Below, piece by piece: positions 1 to 8,262 of a stretch of DNA of 64,000 nt. The DNA is taken from assembly GCF_024746815.1 (NCBI RefSeq), contig NZ_CP080525.1, positions 5,388,501 through 5,452,500 of the forward strand. Reading direction: 5' to 3'. The position numbers were made by a program, and so were the translations under genes. This stretch comes from Mesorhizobium sp. AR07 (lineage in GTDB: Bacteria > Pseudomonadota > Alphaproteobacteria > Rhizobiales > Rhizobiaceae). How positions within the stretch are numbered: the stretch's first letter is position 1; each line of letters opens with the position of its first letter. Below the pieces are notes generated by a model. That model was not told the origin of the DNA. It ran no database searches and saw nothing but the letters and a program-made list of their open reading frames with translations.

Positions 1-193
1 CGGGGCCGACGCGCGAGTTGACGCGGCCGGATTTCAGGCTGACGAATCGCGGCAACGGCAAACCGCTCGGCCCGAGCGTGACGACGCTCTGGGCAGGTGC
101 TGCCGCACCCTGCGCCGCGGCAAGCGGAGAATAAAGCAGAGCGCCGAGAAATGCTGCGCTGAGGGTCAGGCGAAGCGACGCGAAACCAGACAC
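1..193 (-). CDS. SH3-like domain protein, exported (5' part only)
   Basis: Only the first 64 codons are in the window; the gene runs off the left edge. The GTG start at 193 is preceded by AAGGAAC at a good distance. Residues 1-27 look like a signal peptide (hydrophobic core ending in AAA). The visible mature part ends in a segment reading LKSGRVNSRVGP, which is the usual opening of bacterial SH3-like (SH3b) cell-wall-binding domains. A periplasmic or envelope role is inferred. It is transcribed away from the dehydrogenase gene, so the 151-bp gap should hold both promoters. Confidence 0.7.
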   Translation of the reverse strand, partial: MSGFASLRLTLSAAFLGALLYSPLAAAQGAAAPAQSVVTLGPSGLPLPRFVSLKSGRVNSRVGP

Positions 194-344
194 TTTCGTT
201 CCTTTCGGCGCTTGCCTTGGCGCCCCTTTTTCTTTGTCTTCGGCGGCACCGCTTGTTACATGGGGGTATCGACACCGCGACCGGCTTTCAGTTTCGCCGG
301 TCTTGGTTAAAGAGGTCTCAACGAGATCGGGGTACGAGGAAACA

Positions 345-1346
345 ATGGCAGGCAAAAAGAAGCCTCTCGTCGTCATCACGCGAAAGCTGCCCGACCCGGT
401 CGAGACCCGCATGCGCGAACTGTTCGATGCCCGGCTGAATGTCGAGGACAGGCCGATGACACAGCCGGAACTGGTTGCGGCGGTCAAGGAAGCCGACGTG
501 CTGGTGCCGACGGTGACCGACCAGATTGATGCGGCGCTGATCGCCCAGGCCGGCGACAATCTCAAGCTGATCGCCAATTTCGGCAATGGCGTCGACAAGA
601 TCGATGTCGCGGCCGCAGCCAAGAAGGGCATCACTGTCACCAACACGCCCAATGTGCTGACCGAGGATACCGCCGACATGACCATGGCGCTGATGCTGGC
701 GGTGCCGCGGCGGCTGGTGGAAGGCGCCAATGTGCTTACCGGTGACAAGAAATGGGCCGGCTGGTCGCCGACCTGGATGCTCGGCCGGCGCATCTGGGGC
801 AAGCGGCTCGGCATTGTCGGCATGGGACGCATCGGCACCGCGGTCGCCAGGCGGGCCAAGGCCTTCGGCCTGTCGATCCACTACCACAACCGCCACCGCG
901 TGTTGCCGGCGGTGGAAGACGGGCTGGAGGCGACCTACTGGGAAAGCCTCGACCAGATGCTGGCCCGCATGGACATCATTTCGGTCAATTGCCCGTCGAC
1001 GCCGGCGACCTTCCATCTGCTTTCGGCGCGGCGGCTGGCGCTGCTGCAGCCCACGGCCTACGTCGTCAACACGGCGCGCGGCGACATCATCGACGAAGAA
1101 GCGCTGGTCAAGATGATCCAGGACGGCAAGCTCGCCGGCGCCGGCCTCGACGTCTACGAGCACGAGCCGGCACTGAACGGCAAGCTGCTGAAGCTCGCCG
1201 CCAAGGGCAAGGTCGTGCTCCTGCCGCATATGGGCTCGGCGACGCTCGAAGGCCGCATCGACATGGGCGAGAAGGTCATCATCAACATTCGCGCCTTCGT
1301 CGACGGCCATCGCCCGCCGGATCGCGTGCTGCCGTTCAGAGCATGA
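345..1346 (+). CDS. D-2-hydroxyacid dehydrogenase (glyoxylate/hydroxypyruvate reductase type)
   Basis: This 333-residue NAD(P)-dependent oxidoreductase should interconvert D-2-hydroxyacids and 2-oxoacids, for example glycolate/glyoxylate or glycerate/hydroxypyruvate. The nucleotide-binding motif GMGRIG is at residues 159-164. The expected catalytic triad is visible: Arg245 (in TARGDIID), Glu274 (in YEHEP) and His295 (in LPHMGSAT). I chose ATG 345 because GAGGAAAC lies just upstream and the family N-terminus begins here; the frame is open further upstream without support. The TGA stop lies inside a palindromic repeat, so the repeat supplies the stop codon. The exact substrate cannot be read from the sequence. 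Confidence 0.88.
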   Translation: MAGKKKPLVVITRKLPDPVETRMRELFDARLNVEDRPMTQPELVAAVKEADVLVPTVTDQIDAALIAQAGDNLKLIANFGNGVDKIDVAAAAKKGITVTNTPNVLTEDTADMTMALMLAVPRRLVEGANVLTGDKKWAGWSPTWMLGRRIWGKRLGIVGMGRIGTAVARRAKAFGLSIHYHNRHRVLPAVEDGLEATYWESLDQMLARMDIISVNCPSTPATFHLLSARRLALLQPTAYVVNTARGDIIDEEALVKMIQDGKLAGAGLDVYEHEPALNGKLLKLAAKGKVVLLPHMGSATLEGRIDMGEKVIINIRAFVDGHRPPDRVLPFRA

Positions 1347-1384
1347 TCCCGAAAAGTGGAGACCGGTTTTCGGAAAAGATCATG
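1342..1384. repeat. Palindromic intergenic repeat, short form (CATGATCC...GATCATG family)
   Basis: A 43-bp element starts CATGATCCCGAAAAGTGG and ends AAAAGATCATG, so its ends are inverted repeats. It shares its outer sequence with the two 65-bp copies at 27424 and 27902 but lacks their internal hairpin. It overlaps the stop codon of the preceding gene. Function unknown. Confidence 0.8.
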
Positions 1385-1455
1385 CTCAAACAAGAAATAG
1401 AACCTGACGCCGTCGCGGCGTAACGTTCTGCGGCGTTTCGAATGGAAGACCAGAC

Positions 1456-1944
1456 TTACGCAAGCACCTTGCGCATGGTGATCGAGGTCGGCCTGATATA
1501 GCCCTCATGCGCCGTCCGTTCGGTCTCGTGAAAGCCGAGGCGGGCAAAGGCCGCGTGGTTTCCGGTCAGCTCGATCCGCGTTTGAAGCTCGAGGGCCGCC
1601 TTGCCGCGGCCACGGGCAAGATCTTCGACCGCCCGCATCAGCCGCCGGCCAAGGCCTTGTCCCTGGCAATCCGGCGCGACGGCGAGCTTGCCGACATAGA
1701 ATTCCGCTACCCTTTCAAGGGCAAAGACGCAGCCGACGATCCTGTCGCCCTTGAGCGCAAGGAAACCGGTCTCCCGCAGCACCCTGTCGCGCAGTGTCTC
1801 GGCGGTCAGCAGGTGCGCCGAGGAGGGCGGGTCGATGACGCCGTCCATGGCGGCGAAGGCATCCATGATCAGCGCGAGCACGTCGTTCCAACGGTCGAAA
1901 TCGGCCGGGATCCGCGTGATGGAAACAGCTTCGGTCCGGTCCAC
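1456..1944 (-). CDS. GNAT-family N-acetyltransferase
   Basis: This 162-residue protein has the acetyl-CoA-binding signature of the GNAT fold, DCQGQGLGRRLM, matching the (Q/R)xxGx(G/A) pyrophosphate loop. An acidic patch and a final beta-strand region (ARLGFHETER) follow. The substrate is unknown. I chose GTG 1944 because it lies 4 bp after the stop of the moeB-like gene with AAGAGAAA just upstream. That placement implies translation from the same messenger as the moeB-like gene. Longer in-frame readings would overlap that gene. Confidence 0.8.
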   Translation of the reverse strand: MDRTEAVSITRIPADFDRWNDVLALIMDAFAAMDGVIDPPSSAHLLTAETLRDRVLRETGFLALKGDRIVGCVFALERVAEFYVGKLAVAPDCQGQGLGRRLMRAVEDLARGRGKAALELQTRIELTGNHAAFARLGFHETERTAHEGYIRPTSITMRKVLA

Positions 1945-1948
1945 GGGA

Positions 1949-2704
1949 TCAGTTTCTCTTGTAGCGGATGGTGTCGAAGCGCGCGGCCAGCGCATCATAG
2001 AGCAGCAGCCGGCCGACCAGCGGCTCGCCGATGCCGGTGATCAGCTTGATCGCCTCCATCGCCTGCAAAGTGCCGACGACGCCGGTCAGCGCACCGAGCA
2101 CGCCGGCTTCGGCGCACGACGGCACCAGCCCAGGCGGCGGCGGTTCGGGAAACAGATCGCGATAGCCGGGGTTGGGCCTGCCGTCCTTGCCGTCTTCGAA
2201 TGGCTTCAGCACTGTCACCGAACCATCGAAGCGTCCGACCGCGGCATGCACCAGCGGTTTCCTCTCGCTCGTGCAGGCATCGGCCACTGCATAGCGGGTT
2301 TCGAAATTGTCGGAACCGTCGACGACGACGTCATAGCGGGCGACGAGGGCAGGGGCGTTGTCCGTGGTCAGCCGGAATGTGTGTGTTTCGACTGATGTGT
2401 TGGGATTGATGCGGGCGATTGCCGCCTTGGCGCTGTCGGTTTTCAACATGCCGACAGTGTCGGTGCCGTGAATGACCTGGCGCTGCAGGTTGGAGAGCGA
2501 AACGATGTCGTCATCGACCACGCCGAGCGTGCCGACGCCGGCGGCGGCAAGATATTCAAGCACCGGCGCGCCCAGCCCGCCGGCGCCGATGACCAGAACC
2601 CGCGCCCGCTTCAGTCGCTGCTGGCCGGCGCCGCCGATCTCGGGCAGCACGATGTGGCGGGCATAGCGTTCGATCTCGTCGGCGGTCAGGGCGGCAGTGC
2701 TCAT
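1949..2704 (-). CDS. moeB: Molybdopterin-synthase adenylyltransferase / ThiF-HesA-family E1-like enzyme
   Basis: This 251-residue protein of the MoeB/ThiF/HesA family adenylates the C-terminal glycine of a ubiquitin-like sulfur carrier (MoaD or ThiS). The nucleotide-binding motif GAGGLGAP lies near residue 40, followed by the DDD/SNLQRQ region and DGSDNFETRYAVAD. The segment PSCAEAGVLGALTGVVG marks the catalytic Cys/crossover region. The CxxC pair that binds zinc in E. coli MoeB is not present (NPGYRDLFPE stands there), and no rhodanese domain follows. The ATG at 2704 begins the family N-terminus (STAALTADEIERYARHI). The gene lies 46 bp downstream of recF in the dnaN-recF-moeB string. Confidence 0.82.
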   Translation of the reverse strand: MSTAALTADEIERYARHIVLPEIGGAGQQRLKRARVLVIGAGGLGAPVLEYLAAAGVGTLGVVDDDIVSLSNLQRQVIHGTDTVGMLKTDSAKAAIARINPNTSVETHTFRLTTDNAPALVARYDVVVDGSDNFETRYAVADACTSERKPLVHAAVGRFDGSVTVLKPFEDGKDGRPNPGYRDLFPEPPPPGLVPSCAEAGVLGALTGVVGTLQAMEAIKLITGIGEPLVGRLLLYDALAARFDTIRYKRN

Positions 2705-2750
2705 TGCCGGACCATATAGCGGCCGAAAAACCTTGTCAGGAGACAAAGAT

Positions 2751-3890
2751 TTAGACCGTTGGCCCAACCGTACCGTGGTCGACCGTCAGGAATTGCGCAC
2801 GCCCCTTCAGACTGGAAAAAAGCGCTGCATCGGTTCCCGTCATGAACGCCTGGCAGTTCAGCTCTTCCAGAATCGAGAACAAGGCTGCGCGCCTGCCGCT
2901 GTCGAGATGGGCGGCGATCTCGTCGAGCAGCAGGATCGGCGTCATGCCAGACATTTCGCCGGTCAGCCGGGCATGCGAGAGGACGATGCCGACCAGCAGC
3001 GCCTTCTGCTCGCCTGTCGAACAGAGTTCGGCCGGCATCCCCTTGGGACGATGCCGAACCACCAGATCCGACCGGTGCGGGCCATCCAGCGTGCGCCCGG
3101 CGGCACGATCGCGGTCACGACCCTCGGCAAGCGTGCGGCGAAACCGCTCCTCGACATCGACCGCCGGCGCAGCGGCAATTTCGGCCTCCAGGTCACCCGA
3201 AAGGCCGATATCGGCCTGCGGAAACGGACCCGTATCGGGCAACCTGTCGATCATCGCGGCCAGCAGGCGCACCATCTCGGCGCGTGCGGCGGCGATCGCG
3301 ACGCCGGTTTCGGCCATTTGTGTCTCGATCGCGTCGAACCAGCGGTCGTCCCGAGAACCTTCGGTAAGCAGACGGTTACGACCGCGCATCGCCTTCTCGT
3401 AGTCGATCGCACGTTGCCCGTGGCCGGGGTCGATCGCCAGCACCAGCCGGTCGAGAAAGCGCCGGCGATCCGCGGCCGGTCCGGTGAACAACGCGTCCAT
3501 CGCCGGTGTCAGCCAAACCACGCGCAGCCATTCCAGCATGTCCTCGGCCGAACGCGCCGAAGCCCCATTGATACGTACCCGCCTGCCGCCTTCCCCGGCG
3601 CCGTCGCCACCGGAAATGCCTGTGCCGATCTCGACCTGGCCGTCAGGTCCGTCGAGCCGGGCATGCAGGGCAAAGCCGCCGTCGCCGCCTGCTCGCGCGA
3701 CATCGGCATAGGGCGCACGGCGCAAGCCACGTCCCGGCGTCAGAAAGGAGATCGCTTCGAGCAGATTGGTCTTGCCGGCGCCGTTGTCGCCGGAAAAAAT
3801 CACGGCGCCCGGCGCCAGATCGATCGCCAGTCCCGCGTAATTGCGAAAATCAGTAAGTGTAAGCTTACTTATATGAGTTTGTGCCGGCAA
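2751..3890 (-). CDS. recF: DNA replication and repair protein RecF
   Basis: RecF is an SMC-like ATPase that loads RecA at gapped or stalled replication forks with RecO and RecR. The 379-residue product has the Walker A motif GDNGAGKT at residues 34-41 and a Walker B-type LLLDEIAAHLD near the C-terminus, preceded by the ABC-like signature region STGEQKALL. The start is a TTG at 3890; no ATG or GTG is available at the conserved N-terminus (HISKLTLTDFRNY). The gene lies about 100 bp downstream of dnaN on the same strand, the classic dnaN-recF order. Confidence 0.93.
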   Translation of the reverse strand: MPAQTHISKLTLTDFRNYAGLAIDLAPGAVIFSGDNGAGKTNLLEAISFLTPGRGLRRAPYADVARAGGDGGFALHARLDGPDGQVEIGTGISGGDGAGEGGRRVRINGASARSAEDMLEWLRVVWLTPAMDALFTGPAADRRRFLDRLVLAIDPGHGQRAIDYEKAMRGRNRLLTEGSRDDRWFDAIETQMAETGVAIAAARAEMVRLLAAMIDRLPDTGPFPQADIGLSGDLEAEIAAAPAVDVEERFRRTLAEGRDRDRAAGRTLDGPHRSDLVVRHRPKGMPAELCSTGEQKALLVGIVLSHARLTGEMSGMTPILLLDEIAAHLDSGRRAALFSILEELNCQAFMTGTDAALFSSLKGRAQFLTVDHGTVGPTV

Positions 3891-3992
3891 CCGCTATCCG
3901 CCTATAGGGCGGTTCGTCGTTTCACGGAAACGCAGAACCATCGTTCTCGCTGCCGGTCCCGTCGCGGAGCCGGATTGGTGACGCCGCGCCGG

Positions 3993-5111
3993 CTACACCC
4001 GCATCGGCATCAGCACATAAAGTGCGGTCTCGTCGGCCATGTCGTGGATCAGCGTCGGCGAGCCGGCGTCGGCCAGCATGAATTTGGCCTCCGTGCCGGT
4101 CAGCTGCGCGGCAACGTCGAGCAGGTATTTGGCGTTGAAGCCAATCTCGATCGGATCGGACGAATAGTCGGCGGCCAGTTCCTCGGTGGCGCTGCCGGAA
4201 TCCGGATTGTTGACGGCAAGCGTCACCTGACCCTCGCTGATCGACAGCTTCACTGCGCGGCCGCGTTCGGAGGAGATGGTCGAGACGCGATCGACAGCGG
4301 CAGCGAAACTCTGGCGGTCGATGATCAGCTTCTTGTCATTGCCGGTTGGAATGACCCGCTGATAGTCCGGGAAGGTGCCGTCGATCAGTTTCGAGGTCAA
4401 AACCACGCTGCCGATGGTGAAGCGGATCTTGGTGTCCGACAATTCGGTGGTCACGGCAACGTCCGGATCGTCGACCAGCTTCTGCAGCTCGCTCACCGTC
4501 TTGCGCGGAATGATGATGCCCGGCATGCCCTCGGAACCCGCCGGCGCGTCGATCTCGGCGCGCGCCAGACGGTGGCCGTCGGTCGCCACCGAGCGCAGCT
4601 TCAGCTTGCCGCCGACCTCATGCGTGTGCAGGTAGATGCCGTTCAGGTAGTAGCGCGTCTCTTCGGTGGAGATGGCGAACTGGGTCTTCTCGATCAGGCC
4701 TTTCAGGGCAACCGAGTCGAGACGGAAGATATGCGAGAAGGAGCCGGCCGAAAGCTCGGGGAAGTCCGATTGCGGCAGGCATTGCAGGCGGAAGCTCGAA
4801 CGGCCCGACGTCACCGTCATGGCGTTGCCGTCCTCGTCCGTCTTCAGCATCACCTCGGCGCCATCGGCGAGCTTGCGCACGATGTCGTAGAGCAGATGTG
4901 CGGGAACCGTGGTCGCCCCGCCGCGCTCCACCTTGGCGGGCGTTGCTTCCGTCACCTCCAGGTCGAGGTCGGTCGCCTTCATTTCGAGGCTGGCGCCCTC
5001 GGCGCTGAGCAGCACGTTGGACAGGATCGGTATGGTGTTGCGCCGCTCGACCACACGGTGGACGTGGTTGAGTGCCTTCAGGAGATTTGACCGTTCCAGG
5101 ATAACACGCAT
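3993..5111 (-). CDS. dnaN: DNA polymerase III subunit beta (sliding clamp)
   Basis: The 372-residue product is the beta clamp, a head-to-tail dimer that tethers DNA polymerase III to DNA. It shows the typical N-terminus MRVILERSNLLKALNHV, three clamp repeats, and the C-terminal motif ending LYVLMPMRV. Translation starts at ATG 5111; the frame stays open upstream but without family similarity. The gene is followed on the same strand by recF. The 303-bp gap from dnaA suggests it may have its own promoter as well as readthrough from dnaA. Confidence 0.96.
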   Translation of the reverse strand: MRVILERSNLLKALNHVHRVVERRNTIPILSNVLLSAEGASLEMKATDLDLEVTEATPAKVERGGATTVPAHLLYDIVRKLADGAEVMLKTDEDGNAMTVTSGRSSFRLQCLPQSDFPELSAGSFSHIFRLDSVALKGLIEKTQFAISTEETRYYLNGIYLHTHEVGGKLKLRSVATDGHRLARAEIDAPAGSEGMPGIIIPRKTVSELQKLVDDPDVAVTTELSDTKIRFTIGSVVLTSKLIDGTFPDYQRVIPTGNDKKLIIDRQSFAAAVDRVSTISSERGRAVKLSISEGQVTLAVNNPDSGSATEELAADYSSDPIEIGFNAKYLLDVAAQLTGTEAKFMLADAGSPTLIHDMADETALYVLMPMRV

Positions 5112-5414
5112 GACGAAACAGGCTCGCTTGAATGAATGACGGGTCACCAGTGAGCGGCGCCCCGCGAAAGGTCTGAACAGGCTCAGAATCTGCGTAAACT
5201 GACAGGAAAAAACCAGCAAACGCAAGCCCGCGCCACCGGTTCGGGCCGGCTACGCGGGCTTTCTGGGGATAAAGGGCACGAAGTCCGCGAGCCGTTGTCG
5301 TAAAACCGAAATCCGTATCGCTTCCAGACCACGCGACGAGCCCATTCCGGGTTCAGGGCCGCACTGGCAAGCCCTTGAATTCCGGTGCTGTTCTGGTTTC
5401 CTCCCCCAGACCGG
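5112..5414. other. dnaA-dnaN intergenic region
   Basis: This 303-bp stretch holds no gene I can support. It contains a hairpin with arms AAGCCCGCG (5224-5232) and CGCGGGCTT (5253-5261) and a nested CCGG...CCGG stem. On the minus strand this could attenuate dnaA transcription, but no clean T-run follows. The dnaN promoter must lie between this hairpin and 5111; I could not pick a convincing -35/-10 pair. Confidence 0.5.
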
Positions 5415-6962
5415 TCAGGCCTGGTCGTTGATCAACCGCCTCAACAGCTCGAGTTCCTGCGCCAGCGTGTTGTCGTTGCCGGAAAGGTCCTCGATCTTGC
5501 GCACGGCGTGCAGCACCGTGGTGTGATCGCGGCCGCCGAAACGCCGTCCGATCTCGGGCAGCGAGCGCGGCGTCATCACCTTCGACAGGTACATGGCGAC
5601 CTGTCGCGGCTTGACGATGGTGCGCGTGCGCCGGTTGGACAGCAACTCGGTCTTCGACACGTTGTAGTGACGCGCGACGATGCGCTGGATGTCCTCGATA
5701 CGGACCCGTTTCGGCTCGCCGGTGCGATAGATGTGGCCGAGGATCTCGTCGATCCGATCGATGGTGATCTGCGGTTCGAAGGATTGACGGAACAGCAGCT
5801 GATTGAATGCGCCTTCCAGTTCGCGTCCGCTGCCGGTCACGGTGCGGGCGACGTGATTGATGATTTCTTCTGAAATATTGAGCGACGCGTCATCGACCCT
5901 GGCCGTGGCAAGGCGCAATTTGAGCATGCCAAGGCGCATGGCGAAATCGGGCGCCGACATTTCAAGCGCCACGCCGCCATTGAGGCGCGAACGGACCCGC
6001 GGTTCGAGCGATTCCAGTTCCGACGGCGGCCGGTCGGCGGCAACGACGACCTGCTTGGCGCTGTCGAGCAACATGTTGATCAGGTGGCAGAATTCATGCT
6101 GGATCGACTTGCCCTGCAGGAACTGCATGTCGTCGATGATCAAGAGGTCGATATCGCGCAGCTGTTCCTTGAGCGTCAGCGCATTGTTGTCGCGGATGGC
6201 GGTGGCAAAGCGCCACATGAAATACTCGGCTGTGAGATAGACGACGCGCGACTTGGGATTCTGCTTCAGCGATTCCGCGGCAATTGCCTGCAACAGATGC
6301 GTCTTGCCGAGCCCGACGGTCGCGTGAAGGAAAAGCGGATTGAAGCGCACCGCGCTTGATTGCGATTCCGCCACTGCCTTGGCGGCGGCGAAGGCCACCC
6401 GGTTCGATGGTCCCTCGATGAAGGAGCCGAATGTGTAGCGCGGATCAAGCGGTGATCCCAGCACATTGTGCCGGAATTCGCTCTCGACCGGTGTACCCGG
6501 ACGCGGAGCCGGTGCACGCTCTGCCCGGCCGGGGCTGACGGTGCCGGCGGCGAGCGCCGTCTGCGTCTGCCGCGTCATCTTGGCCCGCGTCGGGGCCACC
6601 TCCGGCTCGGCCTGGCTGCGCCCCTGGCGGGTCGCCGTGCGCACGACGATCTCGATCTTGAGGAGATCGGCATCCTCCTGCTTCCATAGTTCGGAGATGA
6701 GGTCGAGATAGTGACCGTTGATCCATGAGCGCAGGAAAGCGGTGGGCACCGAGATGCGGATGATCCCCTTGGAAGCCTCCGCGACCTTCATGCGGCCGAA
6801 CCAGCTCGAATAGACTTCGGTTCCCAGGCGCGCCTTCAACTGGGTCTTGACCCGGTCGAACTTCTGTTCCGCGTCGCTGGAGACCGCCATGTCGTTTGCT
6901 CCGATCAAAGTTCCAGGAAATGGGAGGTCGCCCGTAAGCTCCCTTTCGATGCCGCTCTGCAT
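5415..6962 (-). CDS. dnaA: Chromosomal replication initiator protein DnaA
   Basis: DnaA binds DnaA boxes and melts the chromosomal origin. The 516-residue product has the N-terminal DnaB-interaction region (FGRMKVAEAS), a low-complexity linker, the AAA+ core with Walker A GLGKTH and Walker B LLIIDDMQFL, and the domain IV DNA-binding signature GGRDHTTVLHAVRKIE. I chose ATG 6962 because AAGGA and AAGGAAAAG lie directly upstream; a further 77 open codons upstream look non-coding. A second ATG (residue 25, MAVSSDAEQKF) is a possible alternative start. Its long upstream region contains DnaA-box-like sites, consistent with autoregulation. Confidence 0.95.
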   Translation of the reverse strand: MQSGIERELTGDLPFPGTLIGANDMAVSSDAEQKFDRVKTQLKARLGTEVYSSWFGRMKVAEASKGIIRISVPTAFLRSWINGHYLDLISELWKQEDADLLKIEIVVRTATRQGRSQAEPEVAPTRAKMTRQTQTALAAGTVSPGRAERAPAPRPGTPVESEFRHNVLGSPLDPRYTFGSFIEGPSNRVAFAAAKAVAESQSSAVRFNPLFLHATVGLGKTHLLQAIAAESLKQNPKSRVVYLTAEYFMWRFATAIRDNNALTLKEQLRDIDLLIIDDMQFLQGKSIQHEFCHLINMLLDSAKQVVVAADRPPSELESLEPRVRSRLNGGVALEMSAPDFAMRLGMLKLRLATARVDDASLNISEEIINHVARTVTGSGRELEGAFNQLLFRQSFEPQITIDRIDEILGHIYRTGEPKRVRIEDIQRIVARHYNVSKTELLSNRRTRTIVKPRQVAMYLSKVMTPRSLPEIGRRFGGRDHTTVLHAVRKIEDLSGNDNTLAQELELLRRLINDQA

Positions 6963-7757
6963 GATCTTTTCCTTGTCCTTCCGTACCTGTTTTCCACCGG
7001 GGATGCGCCTCCTGCATCCGTGTTCCGGCAACTGCGTCTTCGCTGCGATGTCCGCTGCCGCCGCCGGCAAATGACCTCGCCCAATATCCGGGGGAACCGG
7101 TGCCGGCCCATGGAAGCCAGTCCGCGTTGGGTATGTCCGGGCAACACGACGCCGCCCGGCGAAAAGGGCGCCGGCGCGCTGTCTACCTGCCATGTTTAGT
7201 TACGCCAGTCCCCTGCGTATCGAAAAAGACAAACCAAACCCGTCCACGGACTTGATCCGTGTTGCAAATCCCGCCAAATTAAGCTGGCAAATTCAGGCTG
7301 GGTTGAGGGCCAGAGGCCCGCCCCTTTCGATAGACCCACATTACCGAAATCGCTGTGGATAGGGCAAGTCCACCTCTAACTGATTTTTAACGAATCTGGT
7401 TACTGGAGCGGGGTTCGAGTGGCGTGCCGTAACGGCACATTTTGAGAAAGCCATTGGGATTCAAACTCTTTTCCGGCGAATATGAAAGAGCCGGCGCGGC
7501 GCGAAACTTTTTCAAATAATTCGCTTGACAGCTACTTCTCCCCCATCGCCTCGGCTCGATGTGAACAAGCTGTGGATGACTATCCGCAACTATCTGAAAA
7601 ATATAAATTATTTCTGAGGGGGGAGTTTTTTTGGTGAACCTTTTTCAGGGATACCGGCGATCAGCCGGCATGGCCGTGCCGGCAAAGCATTTCGAACAGC
7701 GAAATCCGCACTGGACACCCGTTTCCGGGCATTCTTTTTAAGTGCTTGCCGGCAAAC
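6963..7757. promoter_or_regulatory. dnaA upstream control region with DnaA-box-like motifs (candidate oriC)
   Basis: About 800 bp without a gene lie between dnaA and rpsT. TGTGGATAG (7354-7362) and TGTGGATGA (7571-7579) each match the DnaA box TGTGGATAA at 8 of 9 positions. CTATCCGCA (7580-7588) adjoins the second in opposite orientation, giving a head-to-head pair. An AT-rich stretch (7589-7617) follows immediately. Two GANTC sites, the CcrM methylation target, are at 7391-7395 and 7458-7462. This could be the dnaA promoter, an origin, or both. DnaA boxes and a GC-skew switch cannot be assessed genome-wide from here. Confidence 0.5.
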
Positions 7758-7786
7758 GAAAAAACCCGGCACGATCGGCCGGGTTC
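7758..7786 (-). terminator. Rho-independent terminator of rpsT
   Basis: Read on the minus strand, the hairpin AACCCGGCC...GCCGGGTT is followed by a run of six T residues. It lies 27 bp beyond the rpsT stop codon, the expected place for its terminator. Confidence 0.85.
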
Positions 7787-7813
7787 GAAGAACGTCAATC
7801 CAGGAAATGTATG

Positions 7814-8080
7814 TTAGGCCGACAGGACCTTGACCCGCTGGGCCAGTCGCGACACCTTGCGGGACGCTGTGTTCTTGTGGATCACGCCCTTGGTTGCAGC
7901 GCGCATCAATTCCGGCTCCGCGATCTTGAAGGCAGCCTGTGCGGCAGCCTTGTCGCCGGAGGCAAGTGCCTCTTCGACCTGACGGATATAGGTGCGGACT
8001 CGCGAGCGGCGGTTCTTGTTGATCGCCGCGCGGCGTACGATCTTGCGCGTTGCCTTTTTGGCCGAGGATGTATTGGCCAT
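7814..8080 (-). CDS. rpsT: 30S ribosomal protein S20
   Basis: The 88-residue, strongly basic product is ribosomal protein S20, which binds 16S rRNA and helps small-subunit assembly. The N-terminus MANTSSAKKATRKIVRR and the segment GVIHKNTASRKVSRLAQRVK are diagnostic. ATG 8080 has AGAAGAGAGGC upstream. A consensus-like promoter is visible about 100 bp upstream and a strong terminator downstream, so it is a single-gene unit. Its position beside dnaA is common in Rhizobiales. Confidence 0.96.
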   Translation of the reverse strand: MANTSSAKKATRKIVRRAAINKNRRSRVRTYIRQVEEALASGDKAAAQAAFKIAEPELMRAATKGVIHKNTASRKVSRLAQRVKVLSA

Positions 8081-8173
8081 GATGCCTCTCTTCTGATCTG
8101 GTCGGCGCATGCGGGATGCCGCAGGGCGCAAAAAACAAACGGGCAGCCACGGGGCCGCCTCGGTTGGTGCGGC

Positions 8174-8201
8174 TTATAGTTCAGCTTTTCCGGCGCGTCA
8201 A
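8174..8201 (-). promoter_or_regulatory. rpsT: Candidate sigma-70-type promoter of rpsT
   Basis: On the minus strand a -35 TTGACG (8196-8201) and a -10 CTATAA (8174-8179) are separated by 16 bp. The -10 element lies about 95 bp upstream of the rpsT start. The match to the housekeeping consensus is good for this GC-rich genome. Confidence 0.6.
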
Positions 8202-8262
8202 CATTGCCTGGCCTTCTTTTTGGCGGCCATCGGTCTTCTTCTTCGCGGCCAAAGGATTGGCG

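Noticed and set aside
3898..3912. CCGCC-TATAG-GGCGG between dnaN and recF as a terminator
   Set aside because: The stem is only 5 bp and has no T-run; recF lies just downstream on the same strand.
2697..5090. A 797-codon open frame on the plus strand opposite dnaN and recF
   Set aside because: It is the antisense shadow of two well-recognised genes in GC-rich DNA; its composition is Arg/His/Gly-rich and it matches no family.
5224..5261. A definite Rho-independent terminator for dnaA
   Set aside because: The hairpin is real but lacks a T-run on the minus strand, so I only describe it as a hairpin.
6963..7193. A 77-residue N-terminal extension of DnaA
   Set aside because: It lacks similarity to DnaA N-termini, and a strong ribosome-binding site precedes ATG 6962.
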